Shown: positions 25,974 to 35,085, numbered from the stretch's first letter. The stretch: DNA of 64,000 bases from CAYQXJ01 sp964421565 (GCA_964421565.1 CAYQXJ010000009.1:62001-126000); one strand, 5' to 3'. Made by a program: numbers and translations. The notes: generated by a model from the letters alone, not told the origin.

Positions 25974-26003
25974 TTGCGTTGGGACTAAGCGTTGCGCTAT
26001 AAT
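25974..26003 (+). promoter_or_regulatory. Promoter for the glycan locus
   Basis: TTGCGT (25974-25979), 18 bp, perfect TATAAT (25998-26003); 65 bp before the deacetylase ATG. It diverges from the MFS promoter. Confidence 0.55.
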
Positions 26004-26068
26004 GGGTGTTCTCGGGGGCCGTTTCGAGTCCGGCGCGAGGCTGAGCGTTGTGTCCTTTGGGAAACACG

Positions 26069-26839
26069 ATGGTGTTGGGCAAAGCTGCGTTGACTGTCGA
26101 CCTTGAGCCCGACTGGGGCGTTCGCGGCCACCATGCTTACACTCAAGTGCTGCCGCGCTTCTTGCGCTTCCTCGAAGCGCGGAGCGTGCGTGCCACGTTC
26201 TTCGTCTGCAGCGACCTGCTGGAGGTCTCCGAAGAGCCGGTCGCCAGGATCGCAGAGCGGCACGAAGTGGCCTCGCACGGCTGCTCGCACCGCCGCCTCG
26301 ATGGGTTGTCACGCCGGGCGGCATTCAGCGAGGTGGCGCATTCGCGCTACCGGCTGCTGGAAGTGGCCCCGGCCGTAAGGGGATTCCGGGCGCCCTTTTT
26401 CAGGCGGGCCAGGGGACACTTTGCCCTGCTGAGTGCGGCCGGTTACGAGTATGACTCGTCGGTGGGGTCGATATGGCCCGGCCCACAGAATGGTTGGCTG
26501 GGAATGCCCGCTGCGCGGCACTGCGCTGCTGTGGCAGAGCTGCCCACCGGGTCCCTGGCAGGCGGCTTCGCGCCGCTGTCGCTTACTTACCTGCGCCTGC
26601 TGGCCCCGCTGGCTGACCGCTTGCTGCCGACCGGGGGAATCAGGATTCTGTATATGCACCTGCATGAGTTTCTTCCGCCGGAGACGGCAGGGCTGCTGCC
26701 CCGCCCGCTGCGCGCGGTGTTGACGCGCAACTGTGGCGAGGTGGCTTGGCACGTGTTGGAGAGGGCGCTGAAGCGTCTTGACTGCCAGTACGTGACTTGT
26801 GCCGACCTGGCACGTGAGGGCCGAGAGAGCACCGGCTGA
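26069..26839 (+). CDS. Polysaccharide deacetylase family protein
   Basis: 256 residues, NodB-homology domain. Motif 1 is LTVDLEPDWG with the metal Asp, motif 2 is SHGCSH (HxxxH metal site) and motif 3 is FRAPFFR. The C-terminal YMHLHEF supplies the last His motif. It probably removes acetyl groups from a surface glycan; relatives occur in exopolysaccharide loci. ATG 26069 is preferred over an in-frame TTG at 26048. The flavoprotein gene starts 13 bp after its stop. Confidence 0.8.
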   Translation: MVLGKAALTVDLEPDWGVRGHHAYTQVLPRFLRFLEARSVRATFFVCSDLLEVSEEPVARIAERHEVASHGCSHRRLDGLSRRAAFSEVAHSRYRLLEVAPAVRGFRAPFFRRARGHFALLSAAGYEYDSSVGSIWPGPQNGWLGMPAARHCAAVAELPTGSLAGGFAPLSLTYLRLLAPLADRLLPTGGIRILYMHLHEFLPPETAGLLPRPLRAVLTRNCGEVAWHVLERALKRLDCQYVTCADLAREGRESTG

Positions 26840-26852
26840 GGATGGAGCTACG

Positions 26853-28286
26853 ATGAGTCCCGATGACAGACCAGTAGCGATCGCTGGAGGCGGTTTGGCG
26901 GGGTTGTCAGCCGCCTACAGGCTCCAGGTTGCCGGGCACCCGCCGTTCGTGCTCTTCGAGCGAGAGCCCTTTCTCGGAGGTTACTGCCGCACCGTCGCGC
27001 GTGGTCGGTTTCGCTTCGATCTGGGGGGGCACCGTTTCTACACCAAGAACCAGCAAGTGCATGAACTTGTGGAGCATCTGCTCGGCGACGATTTGCTGGT
27101 AGTTGACCGTGTCAGTCGCATATTCTTCCGCGGCCGCTTTGCGGACTATCCGTTGACCGTCTGTGGCAGCCTCAGGGCGCTGGGTTTGCGTGGTGCGTTG
27201 CGGGCCCTTGCCGACTATGCCGTCATGCGTTTCCGCAGCGATCGGGCAGAACCCGAACAAGTGACTTTCGAGCAGTGGGCCCTGCGTCGCTTTGGCCGAT
27301 ACCTTTATGAAGCCTATTTCCGGCCCTACACGGAGAAGACGTGGGGCCTGCCGTGTGAACTGATATCGGCTGATTTTGCTGAACAGAGGATTAAGAAGCT
27401 TTCCATCCGTGAAGCAGTGCGGGACGCCTTGTCCAGAAGCGGGGAGGACGAGAGTCTGATCCGACGCTTCTATTACCCACGCTATGGCTTTGGGCAGATT
27501 CCCGACGCCCTGGCGGCGACGGTGCAGGAGCCGAACTCGCTGAGGACTTCCCACGAGATTGTGGCAATCCGCCACGCAGACGGTCTCGTGAAGGAAGTAG
27601 TCGCTGAGGGGGCCGACGGCGAGCGACGGCAGGCCTGCAGGGCGCTCGTCAGCAGCCTGCCGATCACGGATACTGTCCGCATGTTGGAACCAGCGGCCCC
27701 GAGGCAAGTGACCGACGCCGCCGCACAACTGCGCTACCGCAGCGTGGTGCTGCTGTTTGTGGTGCTTGACATCCCACGGCTGAGCCACGACCACTGGATC
27801 TACATACCGTCGCAGCAGTTCGGTCTCTGCAGAATGCACGAGCCGAAGAACTGGAGTGCGGAAATGGCACCGCCGGAGCAGACGGGGGTCGTTCTTGAGT
27901 ACTTCTGCCAGCAGGGAGACGAACGCTGGACACAGCCCATCGACTCGTTGAAGCAAGAAGCGATGGCCTCGCTGGTGCGCATGGGGCTGCTGCATAGCGC
28001 GGACTGCCTTGCAGACGCCGTGCGCATTGGCCTGCCCAGGGCTTACCCGATCTATCAAGTGGGCTACCGGCAGAGACTGAACGTAGTGCGTGAATACCTT
28101 TCAAGGTTCGGCAATCTCTACAACGTCGGCCGGAACGCATCCTTTCTCTATACAAGCTCCGACCATTACATCGACATGGGCCTGAAGGCAGCCGAAAACG
28201 TTCTGGGCCACGAACACGATCTGGCCGAGATCGGGCGCGATAGGAACTACGCCGAGACCTGGCAAGAGGCCGAAAGATGGAGTTAG
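26853..28286 (+). CDS. FAD-dependent oxidoreductase, UDP-galactopyranose mutase-like
   Basis: 477 residues. The N-terminal FAD motif is AIAGGGLAGLSAAYRL (GxGxxG), followed by the ribityl-contact FLGGYCRTV and FDLGGHRFYTKN, typical of UDP-galactopyranose mutase and amine-oxidase-like enzymes. The C-terminal YNVGRNASFLYTSSDHYIDMGLKAAE closes the FAD site. In glycan loci such proteins make furanose sugars or oxidise polyprenyl sugars; the exact reaction is not readable from sequence. ATG 26853 has GGAG upstream. It overlaps the next gene by ten bases. Confidence 0.75.
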   Translation: MSPDDRPVAIAGGGLAGLSAAYRLQVAGHPPFVLFEREPFLGGYCRTVARGRFRFDLGGHRFYTKNQQVHELVEHLLGDDLLVVDRVSRIFFRGRFADYPLTVCGSLRALGLRGALRALADYAVMRFRSDRAEPEQVTFEQWALRRFGRYLYEAYFRPYTEKTWGLPCELISADFAEQRIKKLSIREAVRDALSRSGEDESLIRRFYYPRYGFGQIPDALAATVQEPNSLRTSHEIVAIRHADGLVKEVVAEGADGERRQACRALVSSLPITDTVRMLEPAAPRQVTDAAAQLRYRSVVLLFVVLDIPRLSHDHWIYIPSQQFGLCRMHEPKNWSAEMAPPEQTGVVLEYFCQQGDERWTQPIDSLKQEAMASLVRMGLLHSADCLADAVRIGLPRAYPIYQVGYRQRLNVVREYLSRFGNLYNVGRNASFLYTSSDHYIDMGLKAAENVLGHEHDLAEIGRDRNYAETWQEAERWS

Positions 28287-29623
28287 GCGGTTTCTGCCGG
28301 GCGTGGCGCCGCGCCTGGTTCAGGCGGTTGTTCGTTCTGGTGGTTGTCGCGGCGGCGATCGTCATCGTGGCCAACGGAACGCGACGAGCGCTTGTCGGCT
28401 CCTCGGAGTTTATGGGCTTCCGCCGGATAGTGCAGGTCAGCCTCGTGGAGAACGACAATCATTACGAACAGATCGGGCACATACGCGCTTATCCGCCGTT
28501 CTTCCCCATATTCTGGTCTCCGTTCGGCGCGTTTCCCGTAGGACTGGTGCCAGACCCAGATGCACCCCTGTCGCAGAGAACGCGCTGGCAGCAGGTCCAG
28601 CTCGGCATCAGTGCCCTGATTGCTCTCATCATCATGTCTGGGCTCACGGTCTGGGCAGCATGGCTGGCGGCGGACTCTTTCGGCGTTGGCGGGCCGGAAC
28701 GCGCGTTCTGCCTTTTTGCGTTAGTATACCTGCTGAGCGTGGCCCTGATGCATAACTCGCTGGTGCGTTGCGAGACCGACATGTTCGTGGTTGTCCTCGT
28801 GGCGGGCGGGATGTACATGCTGCTGCGAGAGCAGCGCAACTGGGAGGCCGGCGCACTGCTGGGGGTGGCGGCTGCCCTCAAACTCACTCCCGGCCTGTTT
28901 GCACTGTACTTTCTTTGCCGCAGGCGGTGGCGCGCCTTCGGCGGAATGGCTGCTGCTGGCCTCATATGCTGGCTGGTCCTGCCTTTGAGCGTTTGGGGTG
29001 CTCGGGGAACGGTGGAGCGCTATCGCGGCTGGACCGAACATGTCCTGCTGCCGATCGCCGAGGAAGGGCCTGACTTCATAGCACGAGCGTACAGGGGCAC
29101 AAACCAGTCTCTACGGGCCGCGCTCGTCAGGTATCTGAGCCGCTACAATGCCGGTACACGAGCCAAACCTGCGTACGTGAACGTGGCACAACTGCCCGAA
29201 CCGACGTTGTCGGTTATCGTGAACGGAGCTCGCGCCGTCGTGCTCGGAAGCTTGGTGCTCGTCTGGGTCCGCGCGCCGCGGAACCGAGGAGAGCTCGAGG
29301 CGGCTCTGTTCGGCCTCGTTCCGCCGGGCATGCTTCTGCTGTCCGACGTCTCGGTGGGTGGCCACTTCGCGATTGCGCTGGTGCCACTTGCGGTGCTCTG
29401 CGCCCACGCCTTACGGCACGAGGGTACCTCGGCGGCGCGACGTGTCAGTTGGGGCGTTGTTACCACAGTCGTGCTCATGCACTTGATAGCCTTCGGGCCT
29501 CTGAAACGGCTATCTGCTGCGACGTTCGGTGCGTTGGTCCTATATGGAACGCTCTACTCTCTCGCCCTACACCTGTCTCGCCGCCGCCCAATGGAGAAAG
29601 TGACCAACTGCCCCGCTCAGTAG
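28277..29623 (+). CDS. GT87/DUF2029 family polyprenyl-sugar glycosyltransferase
   Basis: 448 residues with about ten membrane helices. The first exoplasmic loop carries an acidic pair (VENDNHYEQI) followed by YPPFFPIFWSPFG, and a later segment reads ALLGVAAALKLTPGLFALYFLCRRRW. This matches GT-C enzymes of the GT87/DUF2029 family, which use polyprenyl-phosphate sugars outside the membrane. The acceptor is unknown. The start overlaps the flavoprotein stop by ten bases, and its own stop overlaps that of the convergent thioredoxin gene by seven. Confidence 0.8.
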   Translation: MELGGFCRAWRRAWFRRLFVLVVVAAAIVIVANGTRRALVGSSEFMGFRRIVQVSLVENDNHYEQIGHIRAYPPFFPIFWSPFGAFPVGLVPDPDAPLSQRTRWQQVQLGISALIALIIMSGLTVWAAWLAADSFGVGGPERAFCLFALVYLLSVALMHNSLVRCETDMFVVVLVAGGMYMLLREQRNWEAGALLGVAAALKLTPGLFALYFLCRRRWRAFGGMAAAGLICWLVLPLSVWGARGTVERYRGWTEHVLLPIAEEGPDFIARAYRGTNQSLRAALVRYLSRYNAGTRAKPAYVNVAQLPEPTLSVIVNGARAVVLGSLVLVWVRAPRNRGELEAALFGLVPPGMLLLSDVSVGGHFAIALVPLAVLCAHALRHEGTSAARRVSWGVVTTVVLMHLIAFGPLKRLSAATFGALVLYGTLYSLALHLSRRRPMEKVTNCPAQ

Positions 29624-30477
29624 AGGATGGCTGCCAGCTTGCGACGGTACTCGTTCGCCAGGTCCGTGTGTGAACCAACGAGGCTGAAGATGCGCAGAAC
29701 GGCATCTTGGGCAGCGCCATCGCGATAGCCTTTGTCGCGCGACAGCACTTCGAGGAACTGCTGGATCGCCCCCTCGTAGTCGCCTGCGGCGGCGAGGCAG
29801 CATGCCAGCTCGTAGCGGGAGTCGAGGTCCTCGGGTTCCTCTGCCAGGCGTTCGCGGCAGGCGGCCGGGCCGTCGCTTCCCACGCAAGTGCGGCTGAATG
29901 CAAGGCGCGCGAGCATGGCCCTCGCAACGTCGTATTCCGGGGCATCTTCTTCTATCCGGCCGAGCAGACCCTCCGCTTCGCCCTCGCGGCCCCTCTCGAC
30001 CATGAGTGTCCCCAGCCGAAGCAGCGCACCTGTGTGAGTGGGATCCTGCTCAATGGCCTCGCGGTAGCCCTCCTCGGCCTGTTCCACCAGGCCGTCCTCG
30101 AGAGCATTGTCTGCCCGCTCAACCAGTTCGTCGACGGGCGAGGGAATCACCGACTCAATAACACGGCGGACCTGACCCTCCGGCAGTGCACCCACAAACT
30201 CAGTGACCACTTTGCCGTCGCGGAAGACCTTCACCGCCGGGATGCTCTGCACCCCGTAGCGTGCCGCGACCTCTCGTGCCCCGTCGACGTTAACCTTTGC
30301 CAGCCGGGTGCGGCCCTCATAGGAACGCACCACGTTCTCAAGCAGGGGACCGAGCGTGCGACAAGGGCCGCACCATTCTGCCCAGAAGTCAACCACGATG
30401 GGCACTTGCCTGGAGGCTGCGAGGACGCGTTCCTCAAAGTCCTCCGCGGTCACATCAAAGACCATCTCATCTGTCAT
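29617..30477 (-). CDS. cnoX: Thioredoxin-TPR co-chaperone (CnoX/YbbN-like)
   Basis: 286 residues. The thioredoxin domain (about 1-110) has the active site WAEWCGPC and the cis-Pro loop IPAVKVF. The C-terminal TPR array (about 120-286) includes GLVEQAEEGYREAIEQDPTHTGALLRLG and CCLAAAGDYEGAIQQFLEVL. The layout matches CnoX/YbbN, which holds oxidised clients for GroEL and DnaK. Two CxxC cysteines are present here, unlike E. coli YbbN (SxxC), so it may be redox-active. ATG 30477 is supported by a TATAAT box at 30514-30509 upstream. Confidence 0.85.
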   Translation of the reverse strand: MTDEMVFDVTAEDFEERVLAASRQVPIVVDFWAEWCGPCRTLGPLLENVVRSYEGRTRLAKVNVDGAREVAARYGVQSIPAVKVFRDGKVVTEFVGALPEGQVRRVIESVIPSPVDELVERADNALEDGLVEQAEEGYREAIEQDPTHTGALLRLGTLMVERGREGEAEGLLGRIEEDAPEYDVARAMLARLAFSRTCVGSDGPAACRERLAEEPEDLDSRYELACCLAAAGDYEGAIQQFLEVLSRDKGYRDGAAQDAVLRIFSLVGSHTDLANEYRRKLAAILY

Positions 30478-30508
30478 GTGCGAGGCTCTCCTCGGGAGTT
30501 CACTCTCG

Positions 30509-30537
30509 ATTATACCCTTCGCAGAGCTTGCCTTCAC
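30509..30537 (-). promoter_or_regulatory. Promoter for the CnoX-like gene
   Basis: Minus strand GTGAAG (30537-30532, weak), 17 bp, perfect TATAAT (30514-30509). Confidence 0.5.
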
Positions 30538-30670
30538 CGGGCCGTCCGAGCGTCAGCTTCTTGGTGGCACCTTGTCTGAGCACCCGGTAGAATCAGGCCC
30601 GAAGTGCAGCCCGCTGTATGGCGCTGGGCTTCACACCTGGGCGGAACCGGCCACCTGCCCTGCTGCGAGC

Positions 30671-30700
30671 TTGCTGCCTTTGTCCGCTGCGTTGTAGAAT
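30671..30700 (+). promoter_or_regulatory. Candidate promoter for the type IIG gene
   Basis: TTGCTG (30671-30676), 18 bp, TAGAAT (30695-30700), 46 bp before the ATG at 30747. Confidence 0.45.
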
Positions 30701-30746
30701 CAGCCCGCCTTGCTGACCCTATTTGCCTCTTACGCCCGCACAGAAT

Positions 30747-33700
30747 ATGGGACTGCCATACTGCACCAACCGAGGCCTGTTCTCCGACCACTACCTCGCC
30801 ACCCGGCTGTCGGAGCTGCCGGAGTGGGGGGATGATTATGCCCCGCTGCGCGGTCGTCTCTCTGCGCTGCTGGAGGCGAAGGCCGACGCGCTGCCTACCC
30901 TGAGCGAAGCGCAGACGGAGCAGCAGTTCATCCGCCCTGTCCTCGATGCGCTCGGGTGGAGCTACGAGACCCAGATCACCTTCCGTGCGCTGGGTAGGGA
31001 CTACCGGCCCGACTATGCCCTGTTCCTCTCCGACGACCGGCAGCGCGAAGCGCGCAGCACCGTCTCCGCCCGCCAGGAGCCCTGCGTGCGCGCCTACCTG
31101 GACAAGGTCGCAGCCCTGGCCGAGGCGAAGTACTGGGAACGCCCCCTTGAAGAACGCAGGCCGGAAGACACCCGCGACCGCCCGCGTGACCGGGGCCGCT
31201 CTCCGCACTTCCAGATCATCGACTACCTCCGCGACTCCGGCGTGCGCTGGGGCATCCTGACCAACGGCCGCACCTGGCGCCTCTACCTCAACGGGGCCGA
31301 GACGGCCGAGATACTCTACTACGAGGCCGACCTCGCCGGCATACTCGAATCCGGTGACCCAGACGAGTTCAAACGCTTCTACCTGTTCTTCCGCTCTGAG
31401 GCGTTCGCTCCTGACGAGGACGGACGGTGTTTCCTGGATCGCCTCCGCGAGGAGAGCCAGCGCTACGCCACGGAGGTCGAGGACAGCCTGAAGGAGCGCG
31501 TCTTCGAATCGGTGGTGCCAGCCGTCGCCGAGGGGTTCCTGCACAACCTGCGCGAGCACAGAGGCGTCGAAGTCGGCCCAGACGACCGCGAGGCGCTGGA
31601 CCGCATCTACGGCGGCACGCTCCTTCTGCTCTACCGGCTCTTCTTCCTGCTCTATGCCGAGGCGCGCGACCTGATCGCCGTGGGGGAGGGCGGCGGCTAC
31701 GCCGCGCGCAGCCTGGAGCACCTGAAGGAGGAGATCTTCGGGGCGGTCAGCGACGGCGTCTCGCTGGGCACCACCTCGACCGACTGGTGGGACGACCTGC
31801 GGAACCTCTTCCGCATCATCAACCGTGGCGATCCCGGCCTCAGCGTCCCCCGCTACAACGGCGGCCTGTTCGCCCCTGACGGCCTCGGCGACCCCGACAT
31901 CCGGCCCGCCGCCGAATTCCTGGAGCAGAACGCCATCGCGGACAGGCAACTGGCTGAGGCCGTCATGCTCCTGACCCGCCACGCCGAGACGGAGGACGAC
32001 TACAGCCGTCCCGACTTCATCGACTTCCGCGACCTCGGCGTCCGCCACCTCGGCTCGGTCTACGAGGGGCTGCTCGAGTTCAAGCTCAACGTCGCCGCCA
32101 CGCACTTGGTCAAGGCAAGCGAGAAGGGCAAGCCGGTCTGGAAGCCCGCCGACGACCCGGCCAAAGCCGACAAGAAGCCGGGCGAGCTTTACCTGACCAA
32201 CGACAAGCGCGAGCGCAAGGCCACCGGCTCCTACTACACCCCCGACTACATCGTCCGCTACATCGTCGAGAACACCATCGGCCCGCAGATCGACCGCCTC
32301 GAGCGCGAGCACGAGCTTAACCAGGAGATAGGCGGGAGCGCCGAGGAGCGGCGACAGTGGGACGAGATCCTGGACGAGGTGCTGGAGGGCAAACCGGAGG
32401 ACGAGGCCCGCGCCGCACTGACGCTGTGGGACGGCCTCAAGTCGGACGCTGAGCGCCGGCAGTTCCTGCTCAACCACCTCGAGGGCGTCCAGCCGGAGCA
32501 CCGCTACGACCCGCCCACACGCGTGCTCGAACTCCAGGTGCTCGACCCGGCGCTCGGCAGCGGGCACTTCCTGGTCGGCGCGCTCGACTACATGACCACG
32601 CGCCTGGCCGCCATGCTGAACAAATACGCCGACTCGCCGGTCTTCGAGCGCATATGCGAAGACCGCCGCAAGATCGTCGAGTCCCTCAAGGGGCAGGGCA
32701 TCGAGGCCGAGGAGGGGAAGCTGACCGATGAGAACCTGCTGCGGCGCATGGTGATGAAACGCGGCCTCTACGGAGTGGACCTGAATCCGCTGGCCGTGGA
32801 GCTATCGAAGCTCAGCCTCTGGCTCCACGCCTTCACCGCCGGCGCGCCGCTCTCGTTCCTCGACCACCACGTCAAGTGCGGCAACAGCCTCATCGGCGCC
32901 ACGCTTGAGGAACTTCGGCGTGAGGCCAGGAAGGCCGGCGGGCTCTGGAGCCTGCCGATGGAGCCGCTCGAGCGGGCTGTGCAGCACATGCTGACGGTTG
33001 CCGAGCTATCGGACGCCAGCTTCGAGGACGTCGAGCGGAGCCGGGAGGAGTACTGGGCAGCCGACGCCCGCGTCGAGGGCTACCGGGCCATGCTGGACAG
33101 CCTGACGGCGGCCCATTTCGGCCTGTCGGAGGCAGTACAGGTCATCGAGTTCGGCCACGATATCGACCTGGAACGCTACCGGGAATCGCTCAAGGAGATG
33201 GACGCTGACTGGCGCGAGCTGCTCGGCAAGGCACGCGCCGTTGCCCGGGACAGGCGCTTCTTCCACTGGGGGGTGGAGTTCCCTGAAGTCTTCTTCGAGC
33301 GCCGGGGCCAGGGAGTCGAGGAGAAGCCAGACGCCGGCTTCGACGCCGTGGTGGGCAATCCGCCGTGGGTTGGCATCCGAACCGGCCAGATACCCGACGA
33401 CTTCGTTGCCTACCTGCGGGCGAAATCGATGGCCTCTGGCCAATTTGACTTAGCGGCGGTGTTTTTAGGGGGGGCTTGTGACGTCATGTCGCCATCAGGC
33501 CACGCTGGCATGGTTGTCCCCAAGCGGCTGGCCACCAATGAGACTTACGCCGAGCTGCGATGCAAGCTTTCCGTGGAGCGAAGCCTTACGACAGCTGTTG
33601 ATCTCGGAGTTGCCTTCGAAGGGGTCAACAACGATGCGGCGATTCTCGTCTCTGCTGCTGGAGCGCCTCACACACGTTGCACGGTTGGCGAACGTGTCGG

Positions 33701-34352
33701 TAGCGATACGTTGTCTCTCCGAACCATGGCCAGGGAAGCGCTTACTGGCATGCCGTACCGAATCTTCCCATTGAACAGCCTCAGCGCTGTTGCCTCGCTC
33801 ATTGCCTCTTTCCCAAAGGACACCATACCTTTAGGGAGGATGGCCGAGATAGAACGGGGCGCTGAATGCGGCATGAATCATGAGGCCATCACGCGCGGCC
33901 CAACAGCTAACTCGCTGCCATTGCTGGATCACCTCGATGTCACCCCATACAGCATTCGGCATGGCGGCTGGTACGTGGATAGGGACAGGCTGGATGCTTC
34001 AGTGCTGAAGAACGCTGCCATCTACACCACGACGCCGAAGTTGCTGATCCGCTTTCTGGCGGCTGACTTCGTCGCAGCGATAGATGACCAGGGGTATGCG
34101 TCTACCAATCTACTCTACCACGTCCGCTCCAGCTTGGACCTGGCATTCTTGCTCACGGTGCTCTCCTCGCGGCTCATCAACCTATGGTACATGACGGCAT
34201 TCCAGAACGAGGAGGTCAAGTTCCCGCACGTCCAAAAATCACATCTGAACGAGATTCCCATCCGCCGCATCTTTTTCACGACGCCGGAAGCTGAACGGCG
34301 GGAGACGGTGCAAGAGCTGAAGAACCTGTACCAGAGAGCGATGGAGCGCTGA
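30747..34352 (+). CDS. Type IIG (Eco57I-like) restriction-modification enzyme, main body
   Basis: 1201 residues. The N-terminal PD-(D/E)xK nuclease has Asp89 (RPDYALF) and E126-A-K128. A helical connector follows, then the gamma-type N6-adenine methyltransferase: motif I DPALGSGHFL (Asp600) and motif IV GNPPW (Asn871). The last 300 residues are the target-recognition domain, with visibly lower GC and different codon use from about 33430 on. The protein stops at LKNLYQRAMER, where single-chain relatives continue into a helical C-terminus. A matching C-terminal piece lies 745 bp downstream, beyond a transposase. One polypeptide would cut and methylate the same site; activity depends on whether the missing end is needed. 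Confidence 0.85.
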   Translation: MGLPYCTNRGLFSDHYLATRLSELPEWGDDYAPLRGRLSALLEAKADALPTLSEAQTEQQFIRPVLDALGWSYETQITFRALGRDYRPDYALFLSDDRQREARSTVSARQEPCVRAYLDKVAALAEAKYWERPLEERRPEDTRDRPRDRGRSPHFQIIDYLRDSGVRWGILTNGRTWRLYLNGAETAEILYYEADLAGILESGDPDEFKRFYLFFRSEAFAPDEDGRCFLDRLREESQRYATEVEDSLKERVFESVVPAVAEGFLHNLREHRGVEVGPDDREALDRIYGGTLLLLYRLFFLLYAEARDLIAVGEGGGYAARSLEHLKEEIFGAVSDGVSLGTTSTDWWDDLRNLFRIINRGDPGLSVPRYNGGLFAPDGLGDPDIRPAAEFLEQNAIADRQLAEAVMLLTRHAETEDDYSRPDFIDFRDLGVRHLGSVYEGLLEFKLNVAATHLVKASEKGKPVWKPADDPAKADKKPGELYLTNDKRERKATGSYYTPDYIVRYIVENTIGPQIDRLEREHELNQEIGGSAEERRQWDEILDEVLEGKPEDEARAALTLWDGLKSDAERRQFLLNHLEGVQPEHRYDPPTRVLELQVLDPALGSGHFLVGALDYMTTRLAAMLNKYADSPVFERICEDRRKIVESLKGQGIEAEEGKLTDENLLRRMVMKRGLYGVDLNPLAVELSKLSLWLHAFTAGAPLSFLDHHVKCGNSLIGATLEELRREARKAGGLWSLPMEPLERAVQHMLTVAELSDASFEDVERSREEYWAADARVEGYRAMLDSLTAAHFGLSEAVQVIEFGHDIDLERYRESLKEMDADWRELLGKARAVARDRRFFHWGVEFPEVFFERRGQGVEEKPDAGFDAVVGNPPWVGIRTGQIPDDFVAYLRAKSMASGQFDLAAVFLGGACDVMSPSGHAGMVVPKRLATNETYAELRCKLSVERSLTTAVDLGVAFEGVNNDAAILVSAAGAPHTRCTVGERVGSDTLSLRTMAREALTGMPYRIFPLNSLSAVASLIASFPKDTIPLGRMAEIERGAECGMNHEAITRGPTANSLPLLDHLDVTPYSIRHGGWYVDRDRLDASVLKNAAIYTTTPKLLIRFLAADFVAAIDDQGYASTNLLYHVRSSLDLAFLLTVLSSRLINLWYMTAFQNEEVKFPHVQKSHLNEIPIRRIFFTTPEAERRETVQELKNLYQRAMER

Positions 34353-34360
34353 CCCGTTGC

Positions 34361-34500
34361 CGCCAGCCCCCGAAGGGGGCGACCTCAGAGGTAGCGCAGG
34401 GCGAAGGGCGCCCTCCGTCCGGGCGCACGAGCCCTGGGAAGGTGTGAACCCCAGAAGCAACGAGCCCACGAAGTGGGCGACTCAGAGGCGGGGAGGATCA
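34361..34500 (+). repeat. Left REP-like hairpin repeat block of the RAYT element
   Basis: Two hairpin units, GCCCCC-GAA-GGGGGC (34366-34380) and GCCCAC-GAA-GTGGGC (34464-34478), each followed by GAC(C)TCAGAGG. Between them is GTAGCGCAGGGCGA and a CAGGGC/GCCCTG stem. The block begins nine bases after the restriction gene stop and ends at the transposase. Its left part is repeated in inverted orientation on the other side. Confidence 0.75.
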
Positions 34501-34503
34501 ACC

Positions 34504-34956
34504 ATGCCCCAGAGCTACACGAAACTCACCTACCACTGCACCTTCAGCACCAAAGGTCGCGTGGCCGCCCTGTATGCGGACATGCGCCCGCGACTCCACG
34601 CATACATCGCCCGGACGATCAACAGAGATTTCGGCTTCGCCCACGAGGTCGGCGGCGTAGAGGACCACGTCCATATCCTCTGCGACGTGTGCCCGACCGT
34701 GGGCATCTCGGAGTTCATGCGGCAGATCAAGTCGACCTCGTCGGGCTGGATGCACCGCGAGTTCGTCCAACTGGCCGATGCGGCCTGGCAGGAGGGATAC
34801 GGTGCTTTCACGGTGAGTGCCTCCGCCGTCCCCTCTGTGAAGCGATACATTCGGCAGCAAGAGGAGAGGCACCACAAGGAGTTCGGTTTCAAAGACGAGT
34901 TCCGGCGACTGCTGGAGAGGCATGAGATAGAGTTCGATGAGAGATACCTGTTCTGA
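34504..34956 (+). CDS. REP-associated tyrosine transposase (RAYT, IS200/IS605 Y1 family)
   Basis: 150 residues, a single Y1_Tnp domain. The N-terminus YTKLTYHCTFSTKGR is typical, the HUH metal motif is HVH in VEDHVHIL (about residues 57-63), and the nucleophile is Tyr in VKRYIRQQEERHHKEFGF. Length and the bracketing hairpin repeats fit RAYTs, which cut single-stranded REP hairpins, rather than a full IS605 with tnpB. GGAGG lies ten bases upstream of ATG 34504. It sits inside what looks like a split type IIG gene. Confidence 0.88.
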   Translation: MPQSYTKLTYHCTFSTKGRVAALYADMRPRLHAYIARTINRDFGFAHEVGGVEDHVHILCDVCPTVGISEFMRQIKSTSSGWMHREFVQLADAAWQEGYGAFTVSASAVPSVKRYIRQQEERHHKEFGFKDEFRRLLERHEIEFDERYLF

Positions 34957-34959
34957 ATC

Positions 34960-35085
34960 GCCCCTTGTCAGGGGCTCCGTTCAGGGTCGGCGCTTCGGTT
35001 GCCCCAGGGCTCCCCGGCGGGCCGGGTCGCCCTGCGCTACGGCTGAGACGCCCCCGTGCGGGGGCTGACCGCACCGCTCAGACAC
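34960..35085 (+). repeat. Right REP-like hairpin repeat block of the RAYT element
   Basis: Hairpins GCCCCT-TGTC-AGGGGC (34960-34975) and GCCCCC-GTGC-GGGGGC (35050-35065). Read on the minus strand, the outer part (CAGCCCCC hairpin, then GTCTCAG, then GTAGCGCAGGGCGA) matches the left block in order, so the two blocks are imperfect inverted repeats around the transposase. Confidence 0.72.

Noticed and set aside
30587..30702. Direct repeat GTAGAATCAG at 30587 and 30693
   Set aside because: Ten bases only, both copies contain a TAGAAT -10-like sequence; more likely chance or a promoter than an attachment site.
30534..32567. 677-codon open frame on the minus strand
   Set aside because: It is antisense to the restriction enzyme and rich in Val/Leu/Ala/Arg without motifs; the plus-strand frame has clear nuclease and methyltransferase motifs.
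34350..35070. GCTGACC on both sides of the RAYT element as a target-site duplication
   Set aside because: Y1 transposases do not normally duplicate target sites, and the right copy is partly inside the repeat; seven bases can match by chance.
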